A stretch of 64,000 nt of DNA, from NCBI RefSeq assembly GCF_041529975.1, contig NZ_CP168030.1, positions 744,001 through 808,000 of the forward strand, given 5' to 3'. Position 1 is the first letter of the stretch; each line of letters begins with the position of its first letter. Below the pieces are notes generated by a model. The model was given only the letters and a program-made list of their open reading frames with translations. It was not told the origin of the DNA and did no database searches. A program made the translations under genes and the position numbers. Source of the DNA: Microbacterium maritypicum. Lineage in GTDB: Bacteria > Actinomycetota > Actinomycetes > Actinomycetales > Microbacteriaceae. This document shows positions 35,203 through 43,454 of this stretch, piece after piece.

Positions 35203-35300
35203 CCCAAGGGGAGTACTCCGATACGGTCGGGTCGTCATTACGGATGCACGTCGCATCCCGGGCCACCGGTTCCTGTTCAGGAATGGAGAAGACTTTGGCG
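35203..35300 (+). promoter_or_regulatory. yybP-ykoY riboswitch (Mn2+ sensor) upstream of terC
   Basis: The leader contains the family's conserved blocks: CCAAGGGGAGTA at the 5' side (L1), TCGTCATTACGG, GCCACCGG in the middle, and GAAGACTTTGG closing the first stem with the 5' CCAAGG. A TAGCCT -10 box at 35191-35196 puts the transcript start at about 35203, exactly at the aptamer. A small hairpin GGTGC/GCACC follows before the TTG start and could be the expression platform. Established: this class binds Mn2+ and often controls TerC/YybP-type Mn exporters. Confidence 0.83.
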
Positions 35301-35331
35301 GTGCAGTCGCACCCCGAAGTCTGGAGCCCGT

Positions 35332-36354
35332 TTGGACATCACCCCCCTGATCTGGATCATCACGATCGCGGTCACGATCGCGTTCTTCGTCTATGAGTTC
35401 TTCGCGCACGTGCGCACACCTCACGAGCCGACGATCGCGGAGTCGGCGCGCTGGTCGATCTTCTACATCAGTCTCGCGCTGCTGTTCGGCGTCGGCATCG
35501 GCGTCTTCTCCGGCTGGACGTTCGGCGGTGAGTACTTCGCCGGTTATCTGACCGAGAAGGCGCTGTCGATCGACAACCTGTTCGTCTTCCTCATCGTGAT
35601 GACCGGCTTCGCCGTGCCGAAGATCTATCAGCAGAAGGTGCTGATGATCGGCATCGTGATCGCGCTGATCCTGCGCGGCATCTTCATCGCCGTCGGCGCG
35701 ACGCTCATCGAGAACTTCTCGTGGATCTTCTACCTGTTCGGCGCACTGCTCCTCGTGCTCGCCTACCGTCAGGCGTTCAGCAACCACGAGAGCAACCCCG
35801 CGAACGGGCGCTTCATGACGTTCGTCCGTCGACACCTGCCCGTCAGCGACGAGTACAACGGCGACAAGCTGACCGTCGTCAAGAACGGCAAGCGCTTCGT
35901 CACGCCGATGCTGCTCACGATCATCGCGATCGGGTTCATCGACCTGGTGTTCGCCGTCGACTCGATCCCCGCGATCTACGGTCTCACCGACCAGGCGTAC
36001 ATCGTCTTCACCGCCAACGCCTTCGCGCTCATGGGCCTCCGACAGCTCTACTTCCTCATCGGCGGACTGCTCGAGCGGCTCGTCTACCTGGCCCAGGGGC
36101 TCGCGGTCATCCTCGGGTTCATCGGCGTCAAGCTCGTCCTGCACGCGCTGCACGTCAACGAGCTGCCGTTCATCAACGGCGGTCAGGGCGTCGAGTGGGC
36201 ACCCGAGATCCCGATCTGGTTCTCGCTGCTGTTCATCGGCCTGACCATCGCGGTGGCCACGGCGGCGAGTCTCATCAAGACCCGTCGCGCCCCGGATGCC
36301 GTCACCACGCCCACCGACACCACCCCCACCATCACCCAGAAGGAGCACTCTTGA
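35332..36354 (+). CDS. terC: TerC family integral membrane protein
   Basis: 340 residues, about eight membrane segments, with the TerC signatures EKALSIDNLFVFLI and DLVFAVDSIPAIYGLT (acidic residues in membrane segments), plus a His/Asp-free soluble tail rich in Thr-Pro. TerC proteins export Mn2+ or supply it to secreted enzymes. The TTG start has GGAG 5 nt upstream. The riboswitch just upstream makes a manganese role very likely. Confidence 0.95.
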   Translation: MDITPLIWIITIAVTIAFFVYEFFAHVRTPHEPTIAESARWSIFYISLALLFGVGIGVFSGWTFGGEYFAGYLTEKALSIDNLFVFLIVMTGFAVPKIYQQKVLMIGIVIALILRGIFIAVGATLIENFSWIFYLFGALLLVLAYRQAFSNHESNPANGRFMTFVRRHLPVSDEYNGDKLTVVKNGKRFVTPMLLTIIAIGFIDLVFAVDSIPAIYGLTDQAYIVFTANAFALMGLRQLYFLIGGLLERLVYLAQGLAVILGFIGVKLVLHALHVNELPFINGGQGVEWAPEIPIWFSLLFIGLTIAVATAASLIKTRRAPDAVTTPTDTTPTITQKEHS

Positions 36355-36394
36355 GCGCGCAGCGCTGTTCTGACTCTTCGGACTCCGACAGTAC

Positions 36395-36420
36395 GAGCGC
36401 CCGGTTCATCCCGGGCGCTC
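36395..36420 (+). terminator. Terminator between terC and the CNNM/CorC gene
   Basis: GAGCGCCCGG (36395-36404) and CCGGGCGCTC (36411-36420) make a perfect 10-bp stem with a TTCATC loop, 41 bp after the terC stop. No T run. GAGGAGG of the next gene follows. Confidence 0.75.
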
Positions 36421-36448
36421 ACCCCACCACAGAGGAGGCGGCCCGCTG

Positions 36449-37729
36449 ATGGGCGACCTCCTCTGGAACATCGCCCTCGTCTTCGCGTTCGTGCTGATCG
36501 GCGGTGTCTTCGCCGCCACGGAGATGGCGCTGGTCACGCTGCGCGAGAGCCAGATCAACGCGATCGGCCAGCGCGGGCGCCGCGGGGCGAAGGTCGCGGC
36601 CCTCGCCCGCAACCCCAACACCTTCCTCTCGGCGGTGCAGATCGGTGTGACCGTCGCCGGGTTCGCCTCGGCGGCGTACGGTGCGACATCGATCGCCCCG
36701 TCCCTGGCGCCCGTGCTCGAGTCGTGGGGGCTGGCGCCGGCTCTCGCCCTCACGGTCGCGACACTCGTGCTCACGCTCGTGATCGCCTACCTGTCGCTCG
36801 TGCTCGGAGAGCTCGTGCCCAAGCGCCTCGCGATCCAGCGCAACGCGCAGTTCGCCTACGCGGTCGCGCCCGCACTCAACGGGTTCGCGACGGTCATGCG
36901 CCCGGTGATCTGGCTGCTCTCGGTGTCGACGAACGCCCTCGTCCGGCTGCTCGGCGGCGACCCGCACAAGACGAGCGACGAGATGACCGATGAGGAGGTG
37001 CGCGACATCGTGGCCAGCCATCAGGGGCTGCCGGATGACGAGCGACGCATCCTCGACGACGTGCTCTCCCTGCGGGGGCGGCAGGTCAGCGAGGTCATGC
37101 GCCCGCGCCCGGAGGTCGTCGCCCTCGACGAGGCCGCGAGCGTCGGCGAGGTGATGGCGCAGGTGCGTGATCTTCCGTTCTCGCGCTACCCCGTCTCCGA
37201 GACCTCGATCGACGACATCACCGGGTTCGTGCACGTCCGTGATCTGTTCGAGGCCGCGTCCGACGATCCGACGCGGCCGCTGCGCGCGCTCATGCGCGAG
37301 ATCCCGTACATCCCCTCGTCCGCGCGTGTGCTGCCGACCCTGACCCGGATGCGTGCGGAAGGGCACCACATCGCCGTCGTCGTCGACGAGTACGGCGGCA
37401 CCGATGGCCTCGTCACTCTGGAAGACCTCGTGGAAGAGGTGGTCGGCGAGATCTTCGACGAGTACGACGCCGAGGTGTTCATCTCCGCAGACGACGGACT
37501 CGACGGGCGGCTCAACCTGCAGGACTTCGAGGAGGCGACGGGGCTCGCGATGCCGCGCGGCTCGTCCGACACCATCGCCGGATTCGTGACGGAGCAGCTG
37601 GGGCGACTCGCCGTCGTCGGCGACACGGTCGAGGTTCCGGGCGCGACGATCCAGGTGGCGGAGCTCGATCGACGTCGGATTTCGCGTGTGCGGGTCACGC
37701 TCGAGCAGGTCGGGGAGCCGCAGGTCTGA
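36449..37729 (+). CDS. CNNM/CorC (HlyC) family transporter
   Basis: 426 residues: DUF21/CNNM membrane domain (about 1-190, with GVFAATEMALVTLRESQI), a CBS pair at 205-330 (VSEVMRPRPEVVALDE, VVVDEYGGTDGLVTLEDLVEE) and a C-terminal CorC/HlyC domain (345-426). Bacterial members move or sense Mg2+ and were long misnamed hemolysins. GAGGAGG precedes the ATG. It follows terC in the same direction, a pairing that fits divalent-metal control. Confidence 0.93.
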   Translation: MGDLLWNIALVFAFVLIGGVFAATEMALVTLRESQINAIGQRGRRGAKVAALARNPNTFLSAVQIGVTVAGFASAAYGATSIAPSLAPVLESWGLAPALALTVATLVLTLVIAYLSLVLGELVPKRLAIQRNAQFAYAVAPALNGFATVMRPVIWLLSVSTNALVRLLGGDPHKTSDEMTDEEVRDIVASHQGLPDDERRILDDVLSLRGRQVSEVMRPRPEVVALDEAASVGEVMAQVRDLPFSRYPVSETSIDDITGFVHVRDLFEAASDDPTRPLRALMREIPYIPSSARVLPTLTRMRAEGHHIAVVVDEYGGTDGLVTLEDLVEEVVGEIFDEYDAEVFISADDGLDGRLNLQDFEEATGLAMPRGSSDTIAGFVTEQLGRLAVVGDTVEVPGATIQVAELDRRRISRVRVTLEQVGEPQV

Positions 37730-37747
37730 CCGCGCGATCGTCCGGGC

Positions 37748-38653
37748 TCAGGGCTGCTGCACGCGCGTGCCGAGGTCGCTGAGGCCTTCGGTGAGGATCT
37801 CGACCAGCAGGCGGGCATAGCGTCCGTCGGGATCGAGGTCGGGGTCGAACACCGTGATCGACGCGCCGACCGCGTGCGGTGCCAGTTCGCGCAGCAGAGC
37901 CGTGAGCTCTGCCGCCCCGATCCCTCCGGGGTCGGGGCTGTCGACGGCGGGCATGATCGCGGCATCGAGCACGTCGACGTCGACCTGGAGCCAGTAGGCG
38001 GAACCCGCGACGGCGGCGGCCTCCGCGCCGACGTGGGCGGCGCCGAGGGAGAGGACGTCGGCGGAGGAGAAGACACCGCCCAGGATGCCGCGTACCTCCG
38101 GCAGATCTTCGTCATCGTCGCGGTGGCCGATGTGCGCGGTGTGCTCGGCCGCGAAGGACGGACCGAGCCCGTCGATGTCGGCGACGGCGGGCCAGTGCCT
38201 GCCGATCGCCGCGGCGAGAGCCTCTCCGGCCACGCTCGCGCACTCGTCGCTGTTGCCCGGATGCCGGAAGTCGGTGTGACCGTCGACATGCACCAGTCCG
38301 ATGCCGCCACGGCGCACGGTCGCGAGACCTGCGCCGAGCAGGATCGCGCAGTCGCCGCCGATCACGAGCGGAGCCTCGCCCCTGTCGAGCGCTGCGCCGA
38401 TGCGTGCCGCCAGACGCCGCGAATGGTCGATCGTGGCGCCCTCGTTGCGCACGTGTCCCGGCGGTCTCGTGGCATCGTCGTCGACGTAGCGGCCGGCCAG
38501 GACGACGCCGGAGTCGGTCGCCCCGAGCTCGGCGAACCGGGCGAACAGGCCAGCCTCGCGCAGAGCCTCCGGTGCCTTCGCTGCGCCGGGGACGCTGCCC
38601 GGCTCGGGCGGACGCAGGCCGAGATTGGACGGAGCCGACAGCATCGTGATCAT
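37748..38653 (-). CDS. Arginase/ureohydrolase family protein with Cys at the first metal site
   Basis: 301 residues of the ureohydrolase fold. The metal motifs are GGDCAILLG (Asp101, Cys102 where GGDH is usual), VDGHTDFRH (Asp124, His126, Asp128) and QVDVDVLDAAIMP, with the closing PDPGG. Arginase-type enzymes need two Mn2+; replacing the first His by Cys may change metal choice or activity. The substrate is open: arginine, agmatine or formiminoglutamate. It is convergent with the CNNM gene 18 bp away. Confidence 0.88.
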   Translation of the reverse strand: MITMLSAPSNLGLRPPEPGSVPGAAKAPEALREAGLFARFAELGATDSGVVLAGRYVDDDATRPPGHVRNEGATIDHSRRLAARIGAALDRGEAPLVIGGDCAILLGAGLATVRRGGIGLVHVDGHTDFRHPGNSDECASVAGEALAAAIGRHWPAVADIDGLGPSFAAEHTAHIGHRDDDEDLPEVRGILGGVFSSADVLSLGAAHVGAEAAAVAGSAYWLQVDVDVLDAAIMPAVDSPDPGGIGAAELTALLRELAPHAVGASITVFDPDLDPDGRYARLLVEILTEGLSDLGTRVQQP

Positions 38654-38693
38654 GCCTGCATCCTGAACCGGGGGTCGGACATTCGCGCGGGGA

Positions 38694-39599
38694 TCAGGCA
38701 GGGAAGCGCACCCCGGTGATGCGCTCCGCAGCCGCCCAGACTGCGGACCCGATCGCCGCGGAGCGCACCTCGTCCGATGCGGCAACCCGCGCCGGCGCCC
38801 CACGGAACTCGAGCAGACCGCCGGGGCCCCAGTAGTCGCCGTTCCTCACGTCTGCGGCCGTGGCCGCGTGGACGACGGGCAGCGCGCCGCCGTCCTTGCC
38901 CTGCACGAGCAGGCGGGTCGGCGCGGACAGGGCGCGGACGACGCCGGACACCTCGGCGAGACCGGGACGCGCAGGCGTGAGCGGGTCGACCGCATAGCCC
39001 GGGTGTGCACAGACAGCCGAGCGGGAGGAGTCCGACCACCGTCGGGACAGTTCGAACGCGAAGGCCATCAGCGCCGCCTTCGACCGCCCGTACTGCCGGA
39101 GCGAAGCGCCGGTCCACGGGGCGTCGAGCGTCGCCGCGTCGAGGGTCGCGAAGCGGTGGGCGATCGAGCCCACCGCGACGACACGGGCGTCCGGCCCGAG
39201 GCTCGACTCGAGCTGCGCCACGAGGGCGAAGTGGCCGAGGAAGTTCGTGCCGACCATGAGGTCGAAGCCGTCACTCGTGCGCGCCGAGCGGTCGGCCGCC
39301 TTGACCCCGGCATTGCAGATCACCGCGTCGAGCCGTTCCCCGATCCCGGTGGCGGCGCCGCGCACGCTGTCGAGGGAGCCGAGGTCGAGCGCCAGTACGC
39401 GCAGGTCGGCGTCGGGCACCTGTGCGCGGATCGCCGTGACCGCTGTCGTCGCGCGCTCGGGCGAACGGCATCCGAGCACAACCCGCGCACCCCTCGCGGC
39501 GAGCTGCTCCACGCACCAGTACCCGATTCCCGCGTTCGCGCCGGTGACGAGCATGGTGCGCCCGAAGAGGTCGCGGGGGAGAGGAGGGGCGGCATCCAT
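38694..39599 (-). CDS. SDR family oxidoreductase (retinol dehydrogenase/WW-oxidoreductase type)
   Basis: 301 residues: cofactor motif TGANAGIG, CRSPER after beta-2 (NADP preference from the Arg), NAG at beta-4, catalytic Ser and YGRSK. The layout matches the light-independent protochlorophyllide-reductase/retinol-dehydrogenase-like SDRs used as general carbonyl reductases. A TAGGTT box lies 6 nt before the ATG, so probably leaderless. No operon partner; 40 bp separates it from the arginase-family gene. Confidence 0.9.
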   Translation of the reverse strand: MDAAPPLPRDLFGRTMLVTGANAGIGYWCVEQLAARGARVVLGCRSPERATTAVTAIRAQVPDADLRVLALDLGSLDSVRGAATGIGERLDAVICNAGVKAADRSARTSDGFDLMVGTNFLGHFALVAQLESSLGPDARVVAVGSIAHRFATLDAATLDAPWTGASLRQYGRSKAALMAFAFELSRRWSDSSRSAVCAHPGYAVDPLTPARPGLAEVSGVVRALSAPTRLLVQGKDGGALPVVHAATAADVRNGDYWGPGGLLEFRGAPARVAASDEVRSAAIGSAVWAAAERITGVRFPA

Positions 39600-39633
39600 T
39601 CCCCCAACCTAGGCCGCGCGGATGTCTCGCGCC

Positions 39634-40302
39634 TCAGTGATCGTGGTCGTGGTGCTCGTCGTCTTCGTCTTCGAGAAGCATGCCGACCGACGTCGCGCAG
39701 GCGTCGCCCTTCCACGCCTCGATGCCCTCGCGCACGGCGAAGGCCGCGATGACCAGCCCGGCGACGGCATCCGCCCACCACCACCCGAACAGGGAGTTCG
39801 CGACCAGTCCGATCAGGACTGCGGCCGAGAGGTACGTGCAGATGAGTGTCTGCTTCGAGTCGGCGACGGCGGTGGCGGAGCCGAGCTCGCGACCCGCACG
39901 GCGCTCCGCCAACGACAGGAAGGGCATGACGGCGACGCTGACGGCGGTCAGGACGATGCCGACGGTGCTGTGCTCCGGACGTTCGACCATGACCAGCGCT
40001 GCCACCGAGGTCGCGGTGACGTAGGCGGCGAGGGCGAAGAAGGCGACCCCGATGACGCGCAGGGTCGGCTTCTCCCAGCGCTCCGGATCACGGCGCGTGA
40101 ACTGCCAGGCGACCGCGCCCGCAGACAGGACCTCGATCGTGGAGTCCAGGCCGAACCCGATGAGCGCGGCCGAGGAGGCGACGGATCCGGCGGCGATCGC
40201 GACGACCGCCTCGATCAGGTTGTAGGCGATCGTGATGCCGACGATGAGGCGGATGCGGCGATGCAGGGTCTCGCGACGGGTGAGGGCGAGCGTGGCGGTC
40301 AT
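39634..40302 (-). CDS. CDF-type cation efflux protein
   Basis: 222 residues with five to six membrane segments. Cation diffusion facilitator features are visible: ALIGFGLDSTIEVLSAG (DxxxE-type metal site in the second segment group) and the downstream DAVAGLVIAAFAVREG. The large cytoplasmic zinc domain of classical CDFs is missing and the protein ends in the metal-rich tail DEDDEHHDHDH. Its ATG overlaps the ArsR stop (TGATG), so it is coupled to its regulator. The likely role is efflux of a soft divalent metal. Confidence 0.88.
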   Translation of the reverse strand: MTATLALTRRETLHRRIRLIVGITIAYNLIEAVVAIAAGSVASSAALIGFGLDSTIEVLSAGAVAWQFTRRDPERWEKPTLRVIGVAFFALAAYVTATSVAALVMVERPEHSTVGIVLTAVSVAVMPFLSLAERRAGRELGSATAVADSKQTLICTYLSAAVLIGLVANSLFGWWWADAVAGLVIAAFAVREGIEAWKGDACATSVGMLLEDEDDEHHDHDH

Positions 40303-40640
40303 CAGCAGGTACAGCCTTCGCCGGAGCAGCAGTCCGGTTCCACGATGAGCGTCACCCGCATGAGCATGTCGAGCGCGGGTGCGAGGTGCCGGTCTGCCAG
40401 GCGATAGCTGCTGCGGCGGCCGTCCGGCACGCTCTCGACGAGGCCGCAGCCGCGGAGGCACGCGAGATGGTTCGACATGGCCTGGCGCGAGACGCCGAGC
40501 GCTTCGGCGAGGTCGGCGGGATAGGCGGCGCCCTCCCGCAGGGCGAGCAGGACACCGGCGCGTGTGGGGTCGGAGAGCGCGTGCCCGAGGCGAGCGACGG
40601 CGGCCGTGTGCGTGGGGGAGGAGGCGAGGGCGGTGGTCAC
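40302..40640 (-). CDS. ArsR/SmtB family metal sensor, CmtR-like
   Basis: 112 residues: winged helix (LSDPTRAGVLLALREG, LAEALGVSRQAMSNHLACLRG) with Cys61 and Cys65 in the recognition helix (LACLRGC) and a Cys-rich tail (Cys104, 105, 110, 112). This is the alpha4-plus-tail site of CmtR, the Cd2+/Pb2+ sensor of Mycobacterium tuberculosis, so a soft-metal sensor is likely. It starts at the ATG behind CTGTACAG and heads an operon with the CDF gene. The gene is repressed when no metal is bound (family knowledge). Confidence 0.9.
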   Translation of the reverse strand: MTTALASSPTHTAAVARLGHALSDPTRAGVLLALREGAAYPADLAEALGVSRQAMSNHLACLRGCGLVESVPDGRRSSYRLADRHLAPALDMLMRVTLIVEPDCCSGEGCTC

Positions 40641-40734
40641 ATGACCACTGTACAGAAAATGATGAATTCAGAACAGGCTGAACTCAAAGATGTGGGGACG
40701 CGACGAGATGTCACGCCCCCGCACCCTGACCTGC

Positions 40735-41274
40735 TCAGCGGATCGCGTACACCGCGCTGCCGACGATGACGGCGACGATGGTCGTCCAACCGATGATCGC
40801 GAGCGCCTGCCAGAAGAGGATGCGGGCCTTGCCGACGCCGGAGGCGGCGAGCATCGTCGCCGTGAACTGCGTCGGCAGCAGGAGAGGGCCGAGCAGGCTG
40901 ACTCCCGGGACGCCGTAGCGCTCGAACGCGCGCTGGAACTTCTCGCGACGCGGGGTGCTGTGCGTGTCCGCGGTGCCCACCGCACCCTCTTCCGTCGTGC
41001 CGCCGCCGGCGAGGGCGACTGCCTTGGCTCGCGAGCGGTTAACGACGGCCTGCCGGGCCCCCGAACTCACCAGCACCACCACCAGGACGCACAGGAAGTT
41101 GCCCACGATCGCGGCGATCGCGGCGACCACGGGGGGGATGCCGCCGATGATGCCGATGCTCACCGCTCCCTCGCCCTCGATGAAGGGGATCGCGCCGGCG
41201 AGGGCGACGATGAGGGGCTGCACGAGCTCGGGAACCTGGGCGACCAGGTCCTGGAAGGTCTCGATGAGGTTCAT
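40735..41274 (-). CDS. Small multidrug export protein family
   Basis: 179 residues, four to five membrane segments, with the family's EGEGAVSIGIIGGIPP and the C-terminal FQRAFERYGVPGVSLLGPLL motifs. Members are called small multidrug exporters, but evidence for drug export is thin; they resemble DedA-fold proteins. AGGGAG precedes the ATG. It is divergent from the two-component system. Confidence 0.85.
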   Translation of the reverse strand: MNLIETFQDLVAQVPELVQPLIVALAGAIPFIEGEGAVSIGIIGGIPPVVAAIAAIVGNFLCVLVVVLVSSGARQAVVNRSRAKAVALAGGGTTEEGAVGTADTHSTPRREKFQRAFERYGVPGVSLLGPLLLPTQFTATMLAASGVGKARILFWQALAIIGWTTIVAVIVGSAVYAIR

Positions 41275-41397
41275 GGGGGTGCTCCCTGATGTCGGTGCGA
41301 ACGGTCTCTCCGCTGCGATGACCCCAGTCCACTCGACGCGAGGGCGTGGCGGCAGTGTCGGGTCGTCACCGCTTCCCGGGTGGATCGCACGCGGCAT

Positions 41398-41424
41398 CCG
41401 TGACAACTGTCACGGCCCTATCGT
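41398..41424 (+). promoter_or_regulatory. Palindrome and -10 box before the two-component genes
   Basis: CCGTGACaactGTCACGG (41398-41415) is a perfect 7-bp inverted repeat ending 3 nt before TATCGT (41419-41424), the -10 box of a leaderless start at the GTG at 41431. It overlaps the -35 zone, the usual place for a response regulator that activates its own operon. Confidence 0.65.
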
Positions 41425-41430
41425 GGGAGC

Positions 41431-42630
41431 GTGAGCAGCCGCGCCGAGCCCCTCGCCCCCGTCGAGCCGAGTCCGGGGGCGCGACAGCTGTCCCGCGGCG
41501 TCACGGCCACGTGGTGGTACACCGTGACCGCCGTGATCGCGTTCGAGCTCGCCCTGATCGCTTCGTGGACGCTCACGTCCCTCGCGGACGACCTCGAGGG
41601 TTTCGTCGGCCTCGTGGTCGGCGTCGGCGGCATCCTCTGGTGCACGTCCACGATCCCGTTGCTGCTCGACTACCGGCACCGGCTGGACGCCGAACCGGGC
41701 GTGCGCTGGATGCGTCTGCTGCTGCCGTTGCTCGTCGCCCTGATCTACGGAGTCGTCGCCGGCGTCGTGGTCGGCAGTTGGCAGCTCGCAGTGATGCCCC
41801 TCGTGCTGACGCTCGTCCTGCTGAACTGGCCGCGCGGGGTGCGGTACAAGGTGGTGATCACGGCCACGATCGCCCTCATCCTCCTCGGCGTCGCGGATTC
41901 CGCTCTCGACGTCGCCGACGACAACCCGTTCCTGATCCCCGCCGTGTACACCGTCTTCTTCCCGGTGATGCTGGTCAGTTCGCTGTGGTGGTGGGACGTA
42001 CTGATCACGCTCGACCGCGCCCGCGCATCCGAGGCGAGGCTCGCCGCCACGCAGGAGCGGCTGCGGGTCGCCACCGATGTGCACGATCTGCAGGGGCACC
42101 ACCTGCAGGTCATCGCTCTGCAGCTGGAACTCGCGGAGCGTCTGCTGCCGACCGACCCGGACGCGGGGATGGAGCAGCTCCGTGCCGCCCGGGTGAGCGT
42201 CGACGAGGCGCGCCAGGGGACCAGGGACCTCGCGACCCGCTTCCGTTCGGTGCCGTTGGGGGATGAGCTGGCCAACGCCCGCGACCTTCTCACCGCGGCC
42301 GGGCTCGAGGTGGAGTCCGCCATCGACGCGGATGCCGATTCCGCTCCGGCATCCGCGCTGGGCCCCGTGATCAGGGAGACGACGACGAACGTGCTGCGGC
42401 ACGGCGGGGGAGCGCGGGCGCGGCTGGCGCTCCGCAGGACCGCGGATGCGTGGCGGTACGAGATCGCGAACGATGTGGTCCCCGGCGTCGACGTCGAGCA
42501 CGACGGCTCCGGGCTGGAAGGTGTGCGCCGCAGGATCGAGGAGGCGCACGGCTCCCTCGAGGTGCGACGCGACGCCGACGAGTTCGTGGTGGTCGTGACG
42601 GTGCCGACGCAGGGTGAGGGTGCTCGATGA
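41431..42630 (+). CDS. NarL-type sensor histidine kinase
   Basis: 399 residues: six membrane segments in the first 190 residues, then a HisKA_3 dimerisation helix with the phosphorylated His in TDVHDLQGHHLQV, and an HATPase domain (RETTTNVLRHGG as N box, GSGLEGVRRRIEE as G box). This is the DesK/LiaS-like class that senses membrane or envelope state. GTG is the start. Its stop overlaps the response-regulator start (ATGA). Confidence 0.94.
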   Translation: MSSRAEPLAPVEPSPGARQLSRGVTATWWYTVTAVIAFELALIASWTLTSLADDLEGFVGLVVGVGGILWCTSTIPLLLDYRHRLDAEPGVRWMRLLLPLLVALIYGVVAGVVVGSWQLAVMPLVLTLVLLNWPRGVRYKVVITATIALILLGVADSALDVADDNPFLIPAVYTVFFPVMLVSSLWWWDVLITLDRARASEARLAATQERLRVATDVHDLQGHHLQVIALQLELAERLLPTDPDAGMEQLRAARVSVDEARQGTRDLATRFRSVPLGDELANARDLLTAAGLEVESAIDADADSAPASALGPVIRETTTNVLRHGGGARARLALRRTADAWRYEIANDVVPGVDVEHDGSGLEGVRRRIEEAHGSLEVRRDADEFVVVVTVPTQGEGAR

Positions 42631-43229
42631 TCCGCGTGCTGCTCGCCGATGACGAGGCGATGATCCGCTCCGCTCTCGCAGCGCTGCTGCGCCTGGAACC
42701 CGACATCGAGGTGGTCGCCGAATGCGCCGACGGCGAGCAGGCCGTCGCCGAAGCCCTGCGCCTGGAGCCGGACGTGTGCCTGCTCGACCTCGAGATGCCG
42801 GGACTCGACGGGGTGCAGGTCGCCGAGAAGCTGCACAGGGCGATCGCGACGCGCTGCGTGGTCGTCACCCGTCATGCGCGACCCGGTGTGCTCCGTCGCG
42901 CGCTCGCCTCCGGCGTCTCGGGTTTCCTGCCGAAGTCCCGCGGTGCCGACGAGGTCGCCGCCGTCATCCGCCGGGTCGCCGCGGGCGCTCGCTACGTGGA
43001 TCCCGAGATCGCCGCCGACGCTCTGAGCGACGAGCGCTCCCCGCTCACGGACCGGGAGCTCGACGTGCTGCGCGCCGGTCGCCGCGGCGAGACGACCGGA
43101 CAGATCGCGCGGGCACTCGCGCTCGCGCCGGGCACCGTGCGCAACCACGTCTCGGTCATCCTCGGAAAGCTCTCCGTCGGCACCCGCCAGCAGGCCGTGC
43201 TCATCGCCGAGGAGCGCGGCTGGATCTGA
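42627..43229 (+). CDS. NarL/LuxR family response regulator
   Basis: 200 residues: receiver domain with phosphorylation site Asp54 (CLLDLEMPGLDG) and a C-terminal LuxR helix-turn-helix (LTDRELDVLRAGRRGETTGQIARALALAPGTVRNHVS). It is coupled to the kinase by a 4-bp overlap. The likely targets are its own operon (palindrome at 41398) and perhaps the exporter or erm next to it. The erm gene begins shortly downstream on the same strand. Confidence 0.95.
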   Translation: MIRVLLADDEAMIRSALAALLRLEPDIEVVAECADGEQAVAEALRLEPDVCLLDLEMPGLDGVQVAEKLHRAIATRCVVVTRHARPGVLRRALASGVSGFLPKSRGADEVAAVIRRVAAGARYVDPEIAADALSDERSPLTDRELDVLRAGRRGETTGQIARALALAPGTVRNHVSVILGKLSVGTRQQAVLIAEERGWI

Positions 43230-43249
43230 CTGCCGTTATGCTGGCAGGC

Positions 43250-43315
43250 ATGGGAACCATATGCGCAGCGCCCATGATGGGGCGCAACTTCGTGATCCGC
43301 GACCGCCGCGCCTGA
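43250..43315 (+). CDS. Leader peptide upstream of erm
   Basis: A 21-codon ORF (MGTICAAPMMGRNFVIRDRRA) ending where the first attenuator stem begins. FVI followed by RDR resembles the ribosome-stalling cores of known Erm leaders (IFVI in ErmC; RLR in ErmD-type). A TATGCT box 7 nt before the ATG predicts a leaderless message. An in-frame ATG at 43238 would add four residues. The role in macrolide-dependent induction is inferred from position, size and motif. Confidence 0.7.
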   Translation: MGTICAAPMMGRNFVIRDRRA

Positions 43316-43380
43316 CGGCGCGCTCGCTCTCCGCACGCATCTGCGCGCCGTCCACCGAGATGTCATCGCACCTCGGGACG
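43314..43380 (+). promoter_or_regulatory. Erm leader hairpins (attenuator region)
   Basis: GACGGCGCGC (43314-43323), overlapping the leader peptide stop codon, pairs perfectly with GCGCGCCGTC (43343-43352). A weaker second stem CCGAG/CTCGG follows. If ribosomes stall on the leader, the strong stem cannot form. Downstream to 43454 there are only pyrimidine-rich stretches before erm and no clear ribosome site. Whether control is by translation or by transcription end is open. Confidence 0.65.
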
Positions 43381-43454
43381 GGCAGTCCTCTCTGACGCCT
43401 CTTCGCGTCCTCCCCTCCTTCGAGGTGCTCCGATTCTTCTTCTGGAACGCACTC

